Of a DNA stretch of 64,000 nt, positions 10,717 through 41,141 are shown in pieces. The notes under the pieces are model-generated. The model saw only the letters and a program-made list of their open reading frames with translations. It was not told the origin of the DNA and searched no databases. This DNA is from Hormiphora californensis (lineage: Eukaryota > Ctenophora > Tentaculata > Cydippida > Pleurobrachiidae), in assembly GCA_020137815.1 (NCBI GenBank), contig CM035353.1:1446959-1510958 (forward strand), in the 5' to 3' direction. How positions within the stretch are numbered: the stretch's first letter is position 1; every line of letters starts with the position of its first letter. The position numbers were made by a program, and so were the translations under genes.

Positions 10717-11210
10717 CAGGGTGGGCCAGAAACATGGAGCCACTTGGAGATAACTAAGGTGTCAATACAGTCCACTCTCCCATGGACATGAACTACTTAT
10801 GTGGAAACCAGCTCATGGCCAGGCGCGGCGTGGCCGCCCGTTACTAACCTTCCCAGATGTCATATTACAAGACCTGGACGGGGTGTGTGATAACAGTAAC
10901 GAAATGCTTGAACTTATGTGCAACCGGGATAACTGGAGATCGTTCATTTACTACTCGACCTCTCCGGCCGCCATAAGTCAAGTAAGTCAGTCTCCCATGT
11001 ACACTTGACTAGAAAAAGTGTCCCCTGAGGACTTGACTAGAAAAAGTGTCCCCTGAGGATTGAGATCGACAGAGAGTCACCCTTTCCTAACAATTATCAG
11101 CCTGTCAACTGACAGGGTAACACGTTGAAATTTGGATCCGTACAATAGAGAGAGGATTGTATTTTTCCAACTTTTATCTCCAAGTGGCTCCATGTTTCTG
11201 GCCCACCCTG
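10717..11210. mobile_element. mariner-type MITE with TA flanks, carrying a LINE tail
   Basis: Terminal inverted repeats of about 38 bases begin CAGGGTGGGCCAGAAACATG at both ends, each flanked by TA, which fits the Tc1/mariner superfamily. Inside, 10799-10985 translates to ARRGRPLLTFPDVILQDLD and then MCNRDNWRSF. That resembles the C-terminal tail of non-LTR reverse transcriptases (GRP...RDRW), so the MITE probably swallowed a LINE 3' end. Partial terminal copies recur at 19664-19745. Confidence 0.8.
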
Positions 11211-11411
11211 TAATTACAACGGACCAGTCATGGTTAGGCAACATGTTCAAACCAAGCTATGTGAGAAGTCAAATCTGGGTGATGAGCTTAAATCGTGTAT
11301 GGTTTCAACTTTGGATGTATTGAGAGATCTGTAAAAACAGCAAATTTGGATAAAAGCACAAGTTTTGTGTGGAGTTGGACTACATGCTTCAGTCACTCGG
11401 TCTCTCTCTCG

Positions 11412-11490
<79 letters not shown>

Positions 11491-11969
11491 ATCTCCCTTT
11501 CTCCCCCGCTCTCGCTGTGCTGGGCCACCAAGATTACATGATCAAGCCACTGTGAAAATATGCTTGCGAAGGAATTTGAGTAGCTCAATCACTTTAACTG
11601 TGAACCAATAGTGAACTGTGAACCACAGTGAACGAAGAATAAATAGTACCATATATATCACCCTGGCACACGGTACCCACACTCTACTCTTAATTTCATA
11701 ACCACCATCACCACATGTGAAACTGTGGCGAAACACAGAACTAAGAAAATGATGCCGAGTGTTATAACAGTGATATAAATGTGGTGCAAGGCACAGTTTA
11801 TTATACGAACAACGCGGCTGTCTATTCACATTATATTGCGAAATATTGTAGATATTACTATAAGGACCCCGCCTTACTTTACATGAGAACTAAACAAAAG
11901 GAGAGGGCCTCGGAGAAGTTTCTTACAGTACAGCATATGTTTTACATATCAAAGACTCTCTCTCGTTGG

Positions 11970-12040
<71 letters not shown>

Positions 12041-12410
12041 TTTGTCGTTATCTCTCTTTCTTCTCGTTCCCTCTGATTCTTCAAGAATAAATAGTCTAGA
12101 GAGATGAAGACTAAAAATCAGGGAGATCATGAAAGCTAAGAGAACAAAACAAAAGAGAGGGCCAGATTGCACTGCGTTAGAAGTGACGAAAGAAAAAGAG
12201 AGATGATGTGTAATGAGATACCTACTCACAGTTCAGGAAAATAATTGAGTCTTCCATTGAACAAGAGGTAGCACATGAACTTGTGTGGCAGTGTGTGGGG
12301 CGGGGCGGGGCAAGTAGTGAAGTAGATGTACTATATACCTTCTTTGCCTCATGGGCGTGTTTCCCAATGATTAGTATTCAATATAACAACGAATTGAGTT
12401 TTATAGCGCC
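11211..12410. other. intergenic region upstream of DDX19
   Basis: Contains two (CT)n tracts (11398-11488, 11958-12036), AT-rich sequence and a GGGGCGGGGCGGGGC stretch at 12298-12311 about 100 bases before the DDX19 start. The GC-box-like stretch may be promoter. No gene recognised. Confidence 0.6.
11398..11488 (+). repeat. (CT)n microsatellite
   Basis: About 90 bases of CT with rare interruptions. Confidence 0.95.
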
Positions 12411-29199
<16,789 letters not shown>

Positions 29200-30486
29200 A
29201 TCTGGCCGGATCACCCAGCTACAACTTGATAAATCACCATCTAAACTTCATTAGTTAATTTATTGTTTAAAAATAAACTATGCTCCCCGCCAGTGTGAGT
29301 GGGACAGATTTCACCGTTCTACGTGTGAGTGTGTGTGTGTAATTTGTAGGGTCTGTATGTAACTATATGTTGGACATTATAATTGCCAGCCTTTCTTGAA
29401 TCTTCCTTTGTAGTATGAGAAATATTGTTTCGATTTCATGTAAACAGGGTACTAAAGGCTGGAGATCGTTATGATATTTTCTGGTTATTATGGTTGCTAA
29501 CTTGACAATAGTAGTCTTTTAACAAAAAAGTTTGTTTAATTATTTCTATATCGACTACAAGACGAACAACATTGAAAAAGTTGAACTGGCTTTTGAAAGG
29601 GATTTTGAAAGGAGCTGGGTTTACTCGAGTACTTGTGGTTAACATACCCGGGTTCTTTTTTTGTAAGTTGGTTACATATTGTCTTATTATTGCAGCAAGG
29701 TTACAGAGTCTGTAACCTTGCTGCAATAATAAGATAAGTGGTATTGATTGCCGGTTTCCTTTAAACTACAAATAAGTAGTCTTTATGTGTGGCGGTACAA
29801 ACCCCATCTGAATAGCTTAAATATGCAATGTAGCGCGCTGCTATTTACAAACTGTGCTGCGGAATTACGCGCAGCAGTAAAATTCAAACGCGCGCGAGCG
29901 ATTTAAAAAAATAAAAATCGGAAGTTTTTTCTAAAAAAATTTAAATCTTCCGGTCGCGGCGGCGAAAAAATAACAAACAGCAAACTCTGTGGATTTCGCT
30001 CCCGAGACCCATCCAGGAGTCGAATGTCGATCCATCTTGACGTGCACAGTGTACACATTGCACACATTCTCAATCGGCGGATTTTTACGTGCGCACGTCG
30101 AATTTTACAAAAATTAAAAAAGTTTATCTCAGGGGCGGTTTGCCTGGCTAGACTGTGTAAAGGGAGGGTTAGAACATAGCAAGGGGCGGTGCCTTCTACG
30201 TCAAAAAAGAAAAATATCACAAATGTACGAATTTGGGGTGAAAAGTTGAAGAAACAAGGACTAGAGGCTCTTGAAGATGGTCTGCCGGCTGCGTCTCCAT
30301 TATCCAAAACTAGAATTTTGAATCTGACTTCTGAGAACACGACGCCGTTGTGATAAAGACGCAACAAAATATTTGTTGAGAAGCCAGTATGTTCATTTGC
30401 ATTGGTAACTTCCCTAATGTTCATTACTACTCGACCTCTCCGGCCGCCTTAAGTCAAGTCTAATTTATGATACTTTCCCCATAGGA
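29200..30486. other. intergenic region between DDX19 and the Dispatched-like gene
   Basis: Contains AATAAA (29270-29275) as a plausible DDX19 poly(A) signal. A perfect hairpin (29684-29736, arms GCAGCAAGGTTACAGA) is also here. A CTGGCTAGACTGTGT...GGAGGGTTAGAACA motif (30147-30176) recurs near 13880, 15215 and 51880. A fragment ACTACTCGACCTCTCCGGCC (30427-30446) matches the LINE-like tail inside the mariner MITE. No gene recognised. Confidence 0.55.
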
Positions 30487-33400
30487 ATGGGAGATGCAGA
30501 AGTTGTTATAGGACCACCGAGTAAATTTGAGAATGCTGTCAACAAACTATTCAACAACCTCTACGTGAAACCCCTTGGAACGTTTATATACCTCATATGC
30601 CTTACGATAATCATCATCATAATCAGTTCTCTCGCCTTCGTAATTCACCCCATTGAGATAGACTTTTCTCTGAGCTCCTTGATAGTTCCGACCCATCATG
30701 CATCCATCAAGTTACAGAGTTACCTGGCCGCCAAACACGCCATGGCTAATGGCATGGATGAGGGTACCTTCATCAGGACAGAGAGCAACGAGAGCAACTT
30801 CAGAATGCAGCGCTCCTACTCTCCCAACCCATTCCGGTCGCCGCCGGGTCTGACTTTTCAGACACCCTACTCCCAGATGAATTTGTACCCTTTCTGGACA
30901 CTGGATATTGTCTTCTTTGCGACTGGTAACAATAGTAACATGCTAACGGAGGACAGGGTCCAGTATGTCAAGTATGTGGAACAGGAGATAACTCAACACA
31001 AGGACTATGGCAGGTATGTGATTTGTGTTAATTGGGGGTTAGGGTAACCTAAATTTCTGTGACTTTCCGACTTCCACCTTACCATCGTCTTTCTCGTCTC
31101 TCTCTTACTCTCTGATGCATGTGATATAATGTTTTTGCTCGTCATCTATCATCGCAGAAAAGAGTGGGGTGGGGTTACATATTAACTCAACGAGAGCTAT
31201 GCAATATATTATGGGATGATAGTCACCAGAGGAATGAATGATTTGATGTTTCTCACAATCTTCCTCTCTCAGATTCTGCGTTTCTCACAATTATGTCTGA
31301 TGACGACATCCCAGACGTACCCCGGCCCATGATATAGTAACCATGGTAACCCCCTCCATATAGTAACCATGGTAACCCCCCTCCATATATTAGTAACCAT
31401 GGTAACCCCCCTCCATATATTAGTAACCATGGTAACCCCCCTCCATATATTAGTAACCATGGTAACCATGGTAACCATGGTAACCAAGTTTCTCACAATA
31501 TTCCTCTCTCTCAGATTCTGTCTGATGACGAGATCCCAGACATACAGCGAGGGATGGCAATGTACCCCGGCAAACTCGATCACAACATACTTCTACCCAA
31601 GCATTCTCAACGGGGAACGGGTCTTTGATGGAAATGGACCACGGTCAAAAGACTCCATGAGAGATGTACTGCGGTAAGAGCAGTTTCGATTGTATGAGCT
31701 GTATATCTATCTCACTAGATATAATTCCACGTCAGATACAATACATTCGAATTATATATACTGAACTAAGTTCACACCCCAAGGTACGCTTTCTCTGTCT
31801 CCTCCAAATCGTACTGGTTTGTCGATGAAGACTTCACACCCACCAACATGCGATCGGGGCACCTCCGCTCCCAGTTCCTCTTTGGTTTCCCTATCAAGGG
31901 ATACCGGGACTGGGGTCAGACACGGGAGGAGCAGAGGGAACTGTATAAAGACTTCATTAAGAGTTACATACCATTACTTGATAAGAAGTCGACTGATACT
32001 GTGAAGGTCTACTACGGGTCTACAGATCTATACGATTATCAGGTGACTATTAGCTGGGTCTACCGATCTATACGATTATCAGGTGAGTCACGTGACTATT
32101 AGCTGGGTCTACCGATCTATACGATTATCAGGTGACTATTAGCTGGGTCTACCGATCTATACGATTATCAGGTGATTATTAGCTGGGTCTACCGATCTAT
32201 ACGATTATCAGGTGACTATTAGCTGGGTCTACTGATCTATACGATTATCAGGTGATTAATAGAATGTGTTCATACTATTCTTCTACTCTATGCTTCTCTT
32301 TCTTTATCTTTCTTTCTATTCCTTTCTCTTTCTTGTTATTTCTTTTATTTCTCTTTCTTTCCCTTTATTTCTCTCCATCTACCCCCCCCCCTCCTCCAGG
32401 CATATTCCTTGTTTTGTGAGGATCTGAAGCTGGCAATAGTGGCACTGGTTATTGTCTACATCTATATGAGTATCCACACATTCTCCCTCATACTGGCCCT
32501 CTTCGCGGGGGCCTGCATCCTAGGAAGCATAGGAGTAAGGTAAGGGTGATCTCCGACATTCATTATTAGTAATGAACTATAATGAGTTTTTCCTGGCATA
32601 TCGATGTCTGCCTGACCCCACATGAAAGTCGATGTGTATTGTTACAATTTTAATTCTCTCAGTTACTTTGTGGTCCGGGTGATAATAACAGCATTTAATT
32701 CTCAGTTACTTTGTGGTCCGTGTGATAATAACAGCATTTAATTCTCAGTTACTTTGTGGTCCGTGTGATAATAACAGCATTTAATTCTCAGTTACTTTGT
32801 GGTTCGTTTGATAATAACAGCATTTAATTCTCAGTTACTTTGTGGTTCGTTTGATAATAACAGCATTTAATTCTCAGTTACTTTGTGGTTCGTTTGATAA
32901 TAACAGCATTTAATTCTCAGTTACTTTGTGGTTCGTTTGATAATAACAGCATTTAATTCTCAGTTACTTTGTGGTTCGTTTGATAATAACAGCATTTAAT
33001 TCTCAGTTACTTTGTGGTTCGTTTGATAATAACAGCATTTAATTCTCAGTTACTTTGTGGTTCGTTTGATAATAACAGCATTTAATTCTCAGTTACTTTG
33101 TGGTTCGTTTGATAATAACAGCATTTAATTCTCAGTTACTTTGTGGTTCGTTTGATAATAACAGCATTTAATTCTCAGTTACTTTGTGGTTCGTTTGATA
33201 ATAACAGCATTTAATTCTCAGTTACTTTGTGGTTCGTTTGATAATAACAGCATTTAATTCTCAGTTACTTTGTGGTTCGTTTGATAATAACAGCATTTAA
33301 TTCTCAGTTACTTTGTGGTCCGTGTGATAATAACAGCATTTAATTCTCAGTTACTTTGTGGTTCGTTTGATAATAACAGCATTTAATTCTCAGTTACTTT

Positions 33401-36400
33401 GTGGTTCGTTTGATAATAACAGCATTTAATTCTCAGTTACTTTGTGGTTCGTTTGATAATAACAGCATTTAATTCTCAGTTACTTTGTGGTTCGTTTGAT
33501 AATAACAGCATTTAATTCTCAGTTACTTTGTGGTCCGTGTGATAATAACAGCATTTAATTCTCAGTTACTTTGTGGTTCGTTTGATAATAACAGCATTTA
33601 ATTCTCAGTTACTTTGTGGTTCGTTTGATAATAACAGCATTTAATTCTCAGTTACTTTGTGGTTCGTTTGATAATAACAGCATTTAATTCTCAGTTACTT
33701 TGTGGTTCGTTTGATAATAACAGCATTTAATTCTCAGTTACTTTGTGGTTCGTTTGATAATAACAGCATTTAATTCTCAGTTACTTTGTGGTTCGTTTGA
33801 TAATAACAGCATTTAATTCTCAGTTACTTTGTGGTTCGTTTGATAATAACAGCATTTAATTCTCAGTTACTTTGTGGTTCGTTTGATAATAACAGCATTT
33901 AATTCTCAGTTACTTTATGGTTCGTGTGATAATAACAGCATTTAATTCTCTCAGTTACTTTGTGGTCCGTGTGATACTGGGTCACATTAAGATGAACGTC
34001 CTGAACGGTATCTCCCTCTTTGTCATCCTTGGTATTGGGGTGGATGACGCCTTCGTGTTCATCGATACTTTCAAGCAGTTGGGTAATGAGAGAGACAGGG
34101 CCCACCGACTTAAGAAAACATTCCAGGTACATATCAGAGAGGAGATGAGAGAGTAGTATTAGAGAGTATAAGCTGTGTAGAATGAAATTGATAACAGTCA
34201 GACCCGGGTTTACCAGAGGGATAAATTTCACAAATAAAGGAGTATCTCGCCCCGACATATATACCCCCGGGAAGCCCAGTAAATCGGGGTTTGGTTGGTC
34301 CATTATGGAAATGATCGGTGCCCAAAACCCCACTCTCACATTGTATGTGTTTCAGATAGCAGGCAAGGCAACGTTGTTCACCTCAGCTACAACGGCAGTG
34401 GCCTACTCAGCCAACATATTCAGTAAAATTCCAGCAGTTAGCAATTTTGGGTACTGCATGGCATTCCTAGTTATCATCTGCTACATTCTTGGTATGTTGT
34501 CCTTTTGAAGGATCGGTCGACTGTTTAATATCCGCATAATCAGTGAGGAAATTTAGAAATCTTAGCTTTCTCACTGATTTGTGTGTTTCACTCTTTTATA
34601 TTTTATTATTTTCAATCTGTTTGGTTCTTATACAAACACACACACACACACACACACAAACACACATCTCTTCAGTGACCCTTATGATGCCTGCGGTGTT
34701 GTCCCTGTGGTCTTTGACAGGACTGGAAGCCAAGGAGAAACAGCTTGAGGAGTGCTTCGGAAAACCCCTCCAGAAGATATTCCCCTGGTAAAGTTCATTA
34801 AATGTTTAATGAAATATGGATAATAATAATAACGCTGGAAAGACTTTTAGCATGGTAACCCCCTCCCTCCCCATAGTAACCATGGTAACCATGGTAACCA
34901 CCTTCCCATGTCCCCCAGAAGATATTCCCATGGTAAAGTTCATCAAATGTTTAATGAAATATGGATAATAATAATAACGCTGGAAAGACTTTTAGCAAAC
35001 ATACCTGTTATATAATGTCCTAAATTGTTTTAGGGTATTAAATTTCGGGTCACTTCTCATACTTTCCATACCATGCCCATGAATTTATTACAATGAATGC
35101 TTTTTGCCAAATTCTGACCCTAAACTCTGTGCTATGCGGTAACCCCGGCCTCCCCCCATAGGCCGGGGGGGGGGGGGGGCCGGCTGAAGTTTTTGAAGTC
35201 GACTTCAAAAACTTCAAAGAGAAACTTAGGGTGGAAAACTTCAAAAACTTCAAAAACTCATATCTCCTAAACCGTCGGAGATAGGCCCTATGTTGCTTCA
35301 TAACTCTTATATAAACTCGAGGCCGCTGATGATTTTGGTGTCCATATTTTTTTCACTACTCCCTTAATAAAAAATTTGCATTTTGTGAAACTGGCAAAAA
35401 GGGTGTGGCCCCAAAAAATTTTTTGAAAATTTACTTCATAATTTTTAAACACTTTCTTAGCATTTTCTAGGCAACTTTTTGAGTTATAGAATGAAAATGA
35501 AATCTGTTTTTACAAAAAATTTAAATTTTTTACACCAAATTGTGCCATGGATTTCATGGCTAGGAATCATTGTAAATATCATAATTTATGGTAGAAAAAG
35601 GGCAGACAAGGACGGATAACTTTGCCACAATATGTATTAAGCATGAAACTAACCTAAACAAATGTAATAATAGTCACTGATAGCATATAAAAGTAGTTTA
35701 GAGTTTTTGAAGTTTTTGAAGTTTTTGAAGTCAACCGGCCCCCCCCCCATAGGCCATATTGTAACCATGGTACCCCCCTGTAATAGTAACCATGGTAACC
35801 ACCCATATAGTAACCATGGTAACCCCCTCCCTCTGTTATAGGTGTGCCACGGACAAGGTGGTGCGTGTCAGGTATCATGCAGATCCTCTTCCACTCCGTG
35901 GATGCCACTGTGATGCGGAGTTATGAGAACCTTCCTCCTGACAGCCTCACCCAAAACAACCTCTACAACAGGTACATAATTAGTACATAATTAGTAGACA
36001 ATTAGTACACAATTAGTACATAATTAGTACACAATTAGTACATAATTAGTGCACAATTAGTACACAATTAGTGCACAATTAGTACACAATTAGTAGACAA
36101 TTAGTACACAATTAGTACACAATTAGTACACAATTAGTACACAATTAGTACACAATTAGTAGACAATTAGTACACAATTAGTACACAATTAGTACACAAT
36201 TAGTACACAATTAGTGCACAATTAGTACACAATTAGTACACAATTAGTACACAATTAGTACACAATTAGTGCACAATTAGTGCACAATTAGTACACAATT
36301 AGTACACAATTAGTACACAATTAGTACACAATTAGTACACAATTAGTACACAATTAGTACACAATTAGTACACAATTAGTATACAATTAGTACACAATTA

Positions 36401-39400
36401 GTACACAATTAGTACACAATTAGTACACAATTAGTACACAATTAGTACACAATTAGTACACAATTAGTACACAATTAGTACACAATTAGTACACAATTAG
36501 TGCACAATTAGTACACAATTAGTACACAATTAGTACACAATTAGTACACAATTAGTACACAATTAGTACACAATTAGTACACAATTAGTGCACAATTAGT
36601 ACACAATTAGTACACAATTAGTACACAATTAGTACACAATTAGTACACAATTAGTACACAATTAGTACACAATTAGTACACAATTAGTACACAATTAGTA
36701 CACAATTAGTACACAATTAGTACACAATTAGTACACAATTAGTAAACAATTAGTACACAATTAGTACACAATTAGTACACAATTAGTACACAATTAGTAC
36801 ACAATTAGTAGACAATTAGTACACAATTAGTATACAATTAGTACACAATTAGTACACAATTAGTACACATTTAGTACACAATTAGTACACAATTAGTGCA
36901 CAATTAGTACACAATTAGTACACAATTAGTACACAATTAGTACACAATTAGTGCACAATTAGTGCACAATTAGTGCACAATTAGTACACAATTAGTACAC
37001 AATTAGTACAATTAGTACACAATTAGTACACAATTAGTACACAATTAGTACACAATTAGTACACAATTAGTACACAATTAGTAAACAATTAGTACACAAT
37101 TAGTACACAATCAGTACACAATCAGTACACAATTAATACACAATTAGTGCACAATTAGCACACAATTAGTACACAATTTGTACACAATTTGTACACAATT
37201 ATGTAGTACACAATTAGTACACAATTAGTACACAATTAGTGCACAATTAGTACACAATTAGTACACAATTAGTACACAATTAGTACACAATTAGTACACA
37301 ATTAATACACAGTTAGTACACAATTAGTACACAATTAGTACACAATTAGTACACAATTAGTAAACAATTAGTACACAATTAGTACACAATTAGTACACAA
37401 TTAGTACACAATTAGTACACAATTAGTACACAATTAGTACACAATTAGTACACAATTAGTATACAATTAGTACACAATTAGTATACAATTAGTACACAAT
37501 TAGTAAACAATTAGTAAACAATTAGTACACAATTAGTACACAATCAGTACACAATCAGTACACAATTAATACACAATTAGTGCACAATTAGCACACAATT
37601 AGTACACAATTAGTACACAATTTGTACACAATTATGTAGTACACAATTAGTACACAATTAGTACACAATTAGTGCACAATTAGTACACAATTAGTACACA
37701 ATTAGTACACAATTAGTACACAATTAGTACACAATTAGTACACAATTAATACACAGTTAGTACACAATTAGTACACAATTAGTACACAATTAGTACACAA
37801 TTAGTAAACAATTAGTACACAATTAGTACACAATTAGTACACAATTAGTGCACAATTAGTACACAATTAGTACACAATTAGTACACAATTAGTACACAAT
37901 TAGTATACAATTAGTACACAATTAGTATACAATTAGTACACAATTAGTACACAATTAGTAAACAATTAGTACACAATTAGTACACAATCAGTACACAATC
38001 AGTACACAATTAATACACAATTAGTGCACAATTAGCACACAATTAGTACACAATTTGTACACAATTATGTAGTACACAATTAGTACACAATTAGTACACA
38101 ATTAGTGCACAATTAGTACACAATTAGTACACAATTAGTACACAATTAGTACACAATTAGTACACAATTAGTACACAATTAATACACAGTTAGTACACAA
38201 TTAGTACACAATTAGTACACAATTAGTACACAATTAGTAAACAATTAGTACACAATTAGTACACAATTAGTACACAATTAGTGCACAATTAGTAGACAAT
38301 TAGTAGACATTTAGTACACAATTAGTACTTAGTACACAATTAGTGCTCTAATTTCATGACTCGATATATTGAGGTTAAAGTTCAATTTACTCGGCTGGAA
38401 AAGGGACAAAACAATTTGTTTACAGGTTATATTAATTCGTTGACATGTATTTTGTTTTAGGTTGGGTGATACTGGTCCTATAGAAGAGCCAGTCTACGAA
38501 GTGATGTCCGGGGAGAATATATACGATAGGGTGAGTGCAATTATACCCGAATTAAATGTATGCGATGATGGTTTATGAAGTACAGGGTGTTCATGGGATC
38601 TTTAGAAGGTCACCCCTCAAACCCTCCTGTTGATCTTTAGAAGGGTTGGGCTTCACCCAGAAAAAAGTTGGGTACAACAATAACTATGTATGTCATGATG
38701 GTTTATGATTACATGAGTTGGATAGGTCGAATAATCCAATGGCATACTGCATGACTTAACCTCCTGCTGCAGCACAACGATAGATCTATTTCTTGTGGTT
38801 TCTGCCGAACGCCTTACTTTCCATTTCTCTCTCTCTCAGTATCTGTAGCTTTCTCTATCTCTCCCTCTCACTCTCTCTCTCTCTCTCTTTCTCTGTATAT
38901 CTCTTGCTATATAGTCCTTCCCCATCACTCTATCTTTCTCTCTCGGTCTAATGCCACCACTTATATCTGAGAGGTGGGTACATGCACGTTATAGGCTGCA
39001 GCACAGTGTAAAACTGTCATTATACTGTCACTCTACACAGCTCTACCATCACCCGTATTGTAAAGGTGTCATTATACTGTCACTCTATGTACAGCTCTAC
39101 CATCACCCGTATTATATTTCCTGAACCAGGTGTCCAACACGCATACATGATAAACATCCCTCGTGGCTCATTCCTAACCCCCTCATTGGGATTCCTAAAG
39201 CCTGCCCCCCCCCCCCCCCCCGCTATTGTAATCCTACTAACAAGGGTTCATGTTCAGATAGACACGTGTACTCTGAGACCGGGTGTAGGAGGAGCAGCAG
39301 TGGCTGGTCCTGGATCGAGAGTTCCCCACCCCTCCCAACACTCTAGTTGTAAGGCTGAAGACCAGGATAGTGGTGTTGATCCTGAGGACGAGGAAGAAAG

Positions 39401-41093
39401 TCTTGGATGCCTGGTTAGTACCACGTGAATATGATGTAGTTTCTCACTTTCCGAACCGGGGTGTACAAGACAGTCATGACGTTATGTCACCGTTATATGT
39501 TACCTTACCAAACTTTACAACCCCCCTCCCTTTACTACCAATGACCCTCTTCTCCCCACCTAGCCAGGTAGATCAGATTCCCTCAAGTCTCCGTACCTGT
39601 CTCGCCCACCTGCCACCCAGAGGATATATATGGTGGTTGGTGGAGATTTAGTGGAGAAAGAGACGAAGCTTGCAGAGGACGGTCTGATCAGTTTGACCTG
39701 GCTTCAAAAGCTCATGAGGAACTGTGTGGCGCCATTTATCGTTAAAGCACGATATTGTATGTTAAATTTACATTGTTAATGACGTGTTAATTTCACTGAC
39801 GTAATATTCTGATGTTTTATTCAACTCGTTGAAAACAAGACATTGGTTAGTTAACACAATATTCTTCAGGTTTGATACTGGTATTTGCTGTTATTTTGGC
39901 ATTTTCTATCTGGGGTGGGACACAAATCCAAACTCCCAACCACCCACCCGAGATATTCCCGAGGGACAGCAACATTCAACATTTTATCAACCTGAGCTAC
40001 GACTTTACTAGTACTGAGAGGTATAGCTTCTTCATATGATAATCTCTTTATGTTCCCGTACTAGCTTTTATTTTTGCACAACTATCACATTTTCGGAGCA
40101 ACGGCTCACCCTTCTAATACTCATAAGTTGTTGACCACCTTGTACATCACCTTGTACCTATATCTATGGTACCTATATATGTATATATATGTATATATGA
40201 GAGCTAAGTGTTTTGTTCCAGGTGTCGCCCGATGATTGGTTTCCCGTCAGGGATTCCATGAAACATGACGTGTCCTAAATACAGCTGTATTATTTAGAAG
40301 AGAGCTAAGTGTTCATGTTTCAGGTGTGACAAATGTTCGGGGTATTTTGCCGATACAACAGCCCTGACTGACAGAGCCCGCAAACTTCCTGCATACGATC
40401 CCAAGAAACCTGAAGATACTGCTAGGTATGTGTTATTCCAAAACCAGGAACCAACCAAATCAGGAAATACTGGTCCCTGATTGACTGATAACCAGTCACG
40501 TGACCTAAATAGCGAGTTCTGATTGGTTGTTTACTTGTTTCGGTCGTTTCCTGTCCAAAACATTGAAATCATATATTCCAATCTTGGAGTATTATCTTCT
40601 AATATAACTTGTTGCTCGTGAGACTGCGCTATTACGTATTCATGGTATTGTACCATTTTTTATTTGTTCGTCATATTATACCAAATGTCTCGTGTTTTTC
40701 CTTACCTCGCGGTTAATGTATGTGTGCTCTAAGGAAGGGTGTCCTACAAAGAACTGCTTAGAGGGCGAACACGTGTGTAGCTGGGTACATAGCTGGGTAC
40801 ACGTGTTACGCGGAAACTTACTTTGGGCCTTTTCTTTTCTTTTGCTCTCACTCTTCCCTCCTCTTGCGCTCTCTCTCTCTGATCTCTCTTCCTTTCTCTC
40901 TCCATCAATCTCTCTTCACCCCCTCTCTCAATGTCCCGCCAATACACTCCCTCCTGTCCAATGCTGAACCTTATGTTATGAATACCTCAATCCTCCAATA
41001 TTGAATATACAAGCCACTCACTAAGATGTCAAGTTATAGAAACTACATTATATATGGAACTAGGGTGCGAGATGTTTTTTGTTTTAAATAGCT

Positions 41094-41141
<48 letters not shown>

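Noticed and set aside
29903-30424. 173-codon minus-strand frame
   Set aside because: Starts in AT-rich intergenic DNA, has no domain and overlaps dispersed repeat motifs.
31269-31583. MVTMVTNIWRGV repeat protein on the minus strand
   Set aside because: Translation of the GTAACCATGG tandem repeat.
40223-40276. Possible extra exon (VSPDDWFPVRDSMK)
   Set aside because: It follows a duplicated acceptor and runs to a stop; the phase from exon 12 does not give this frame.
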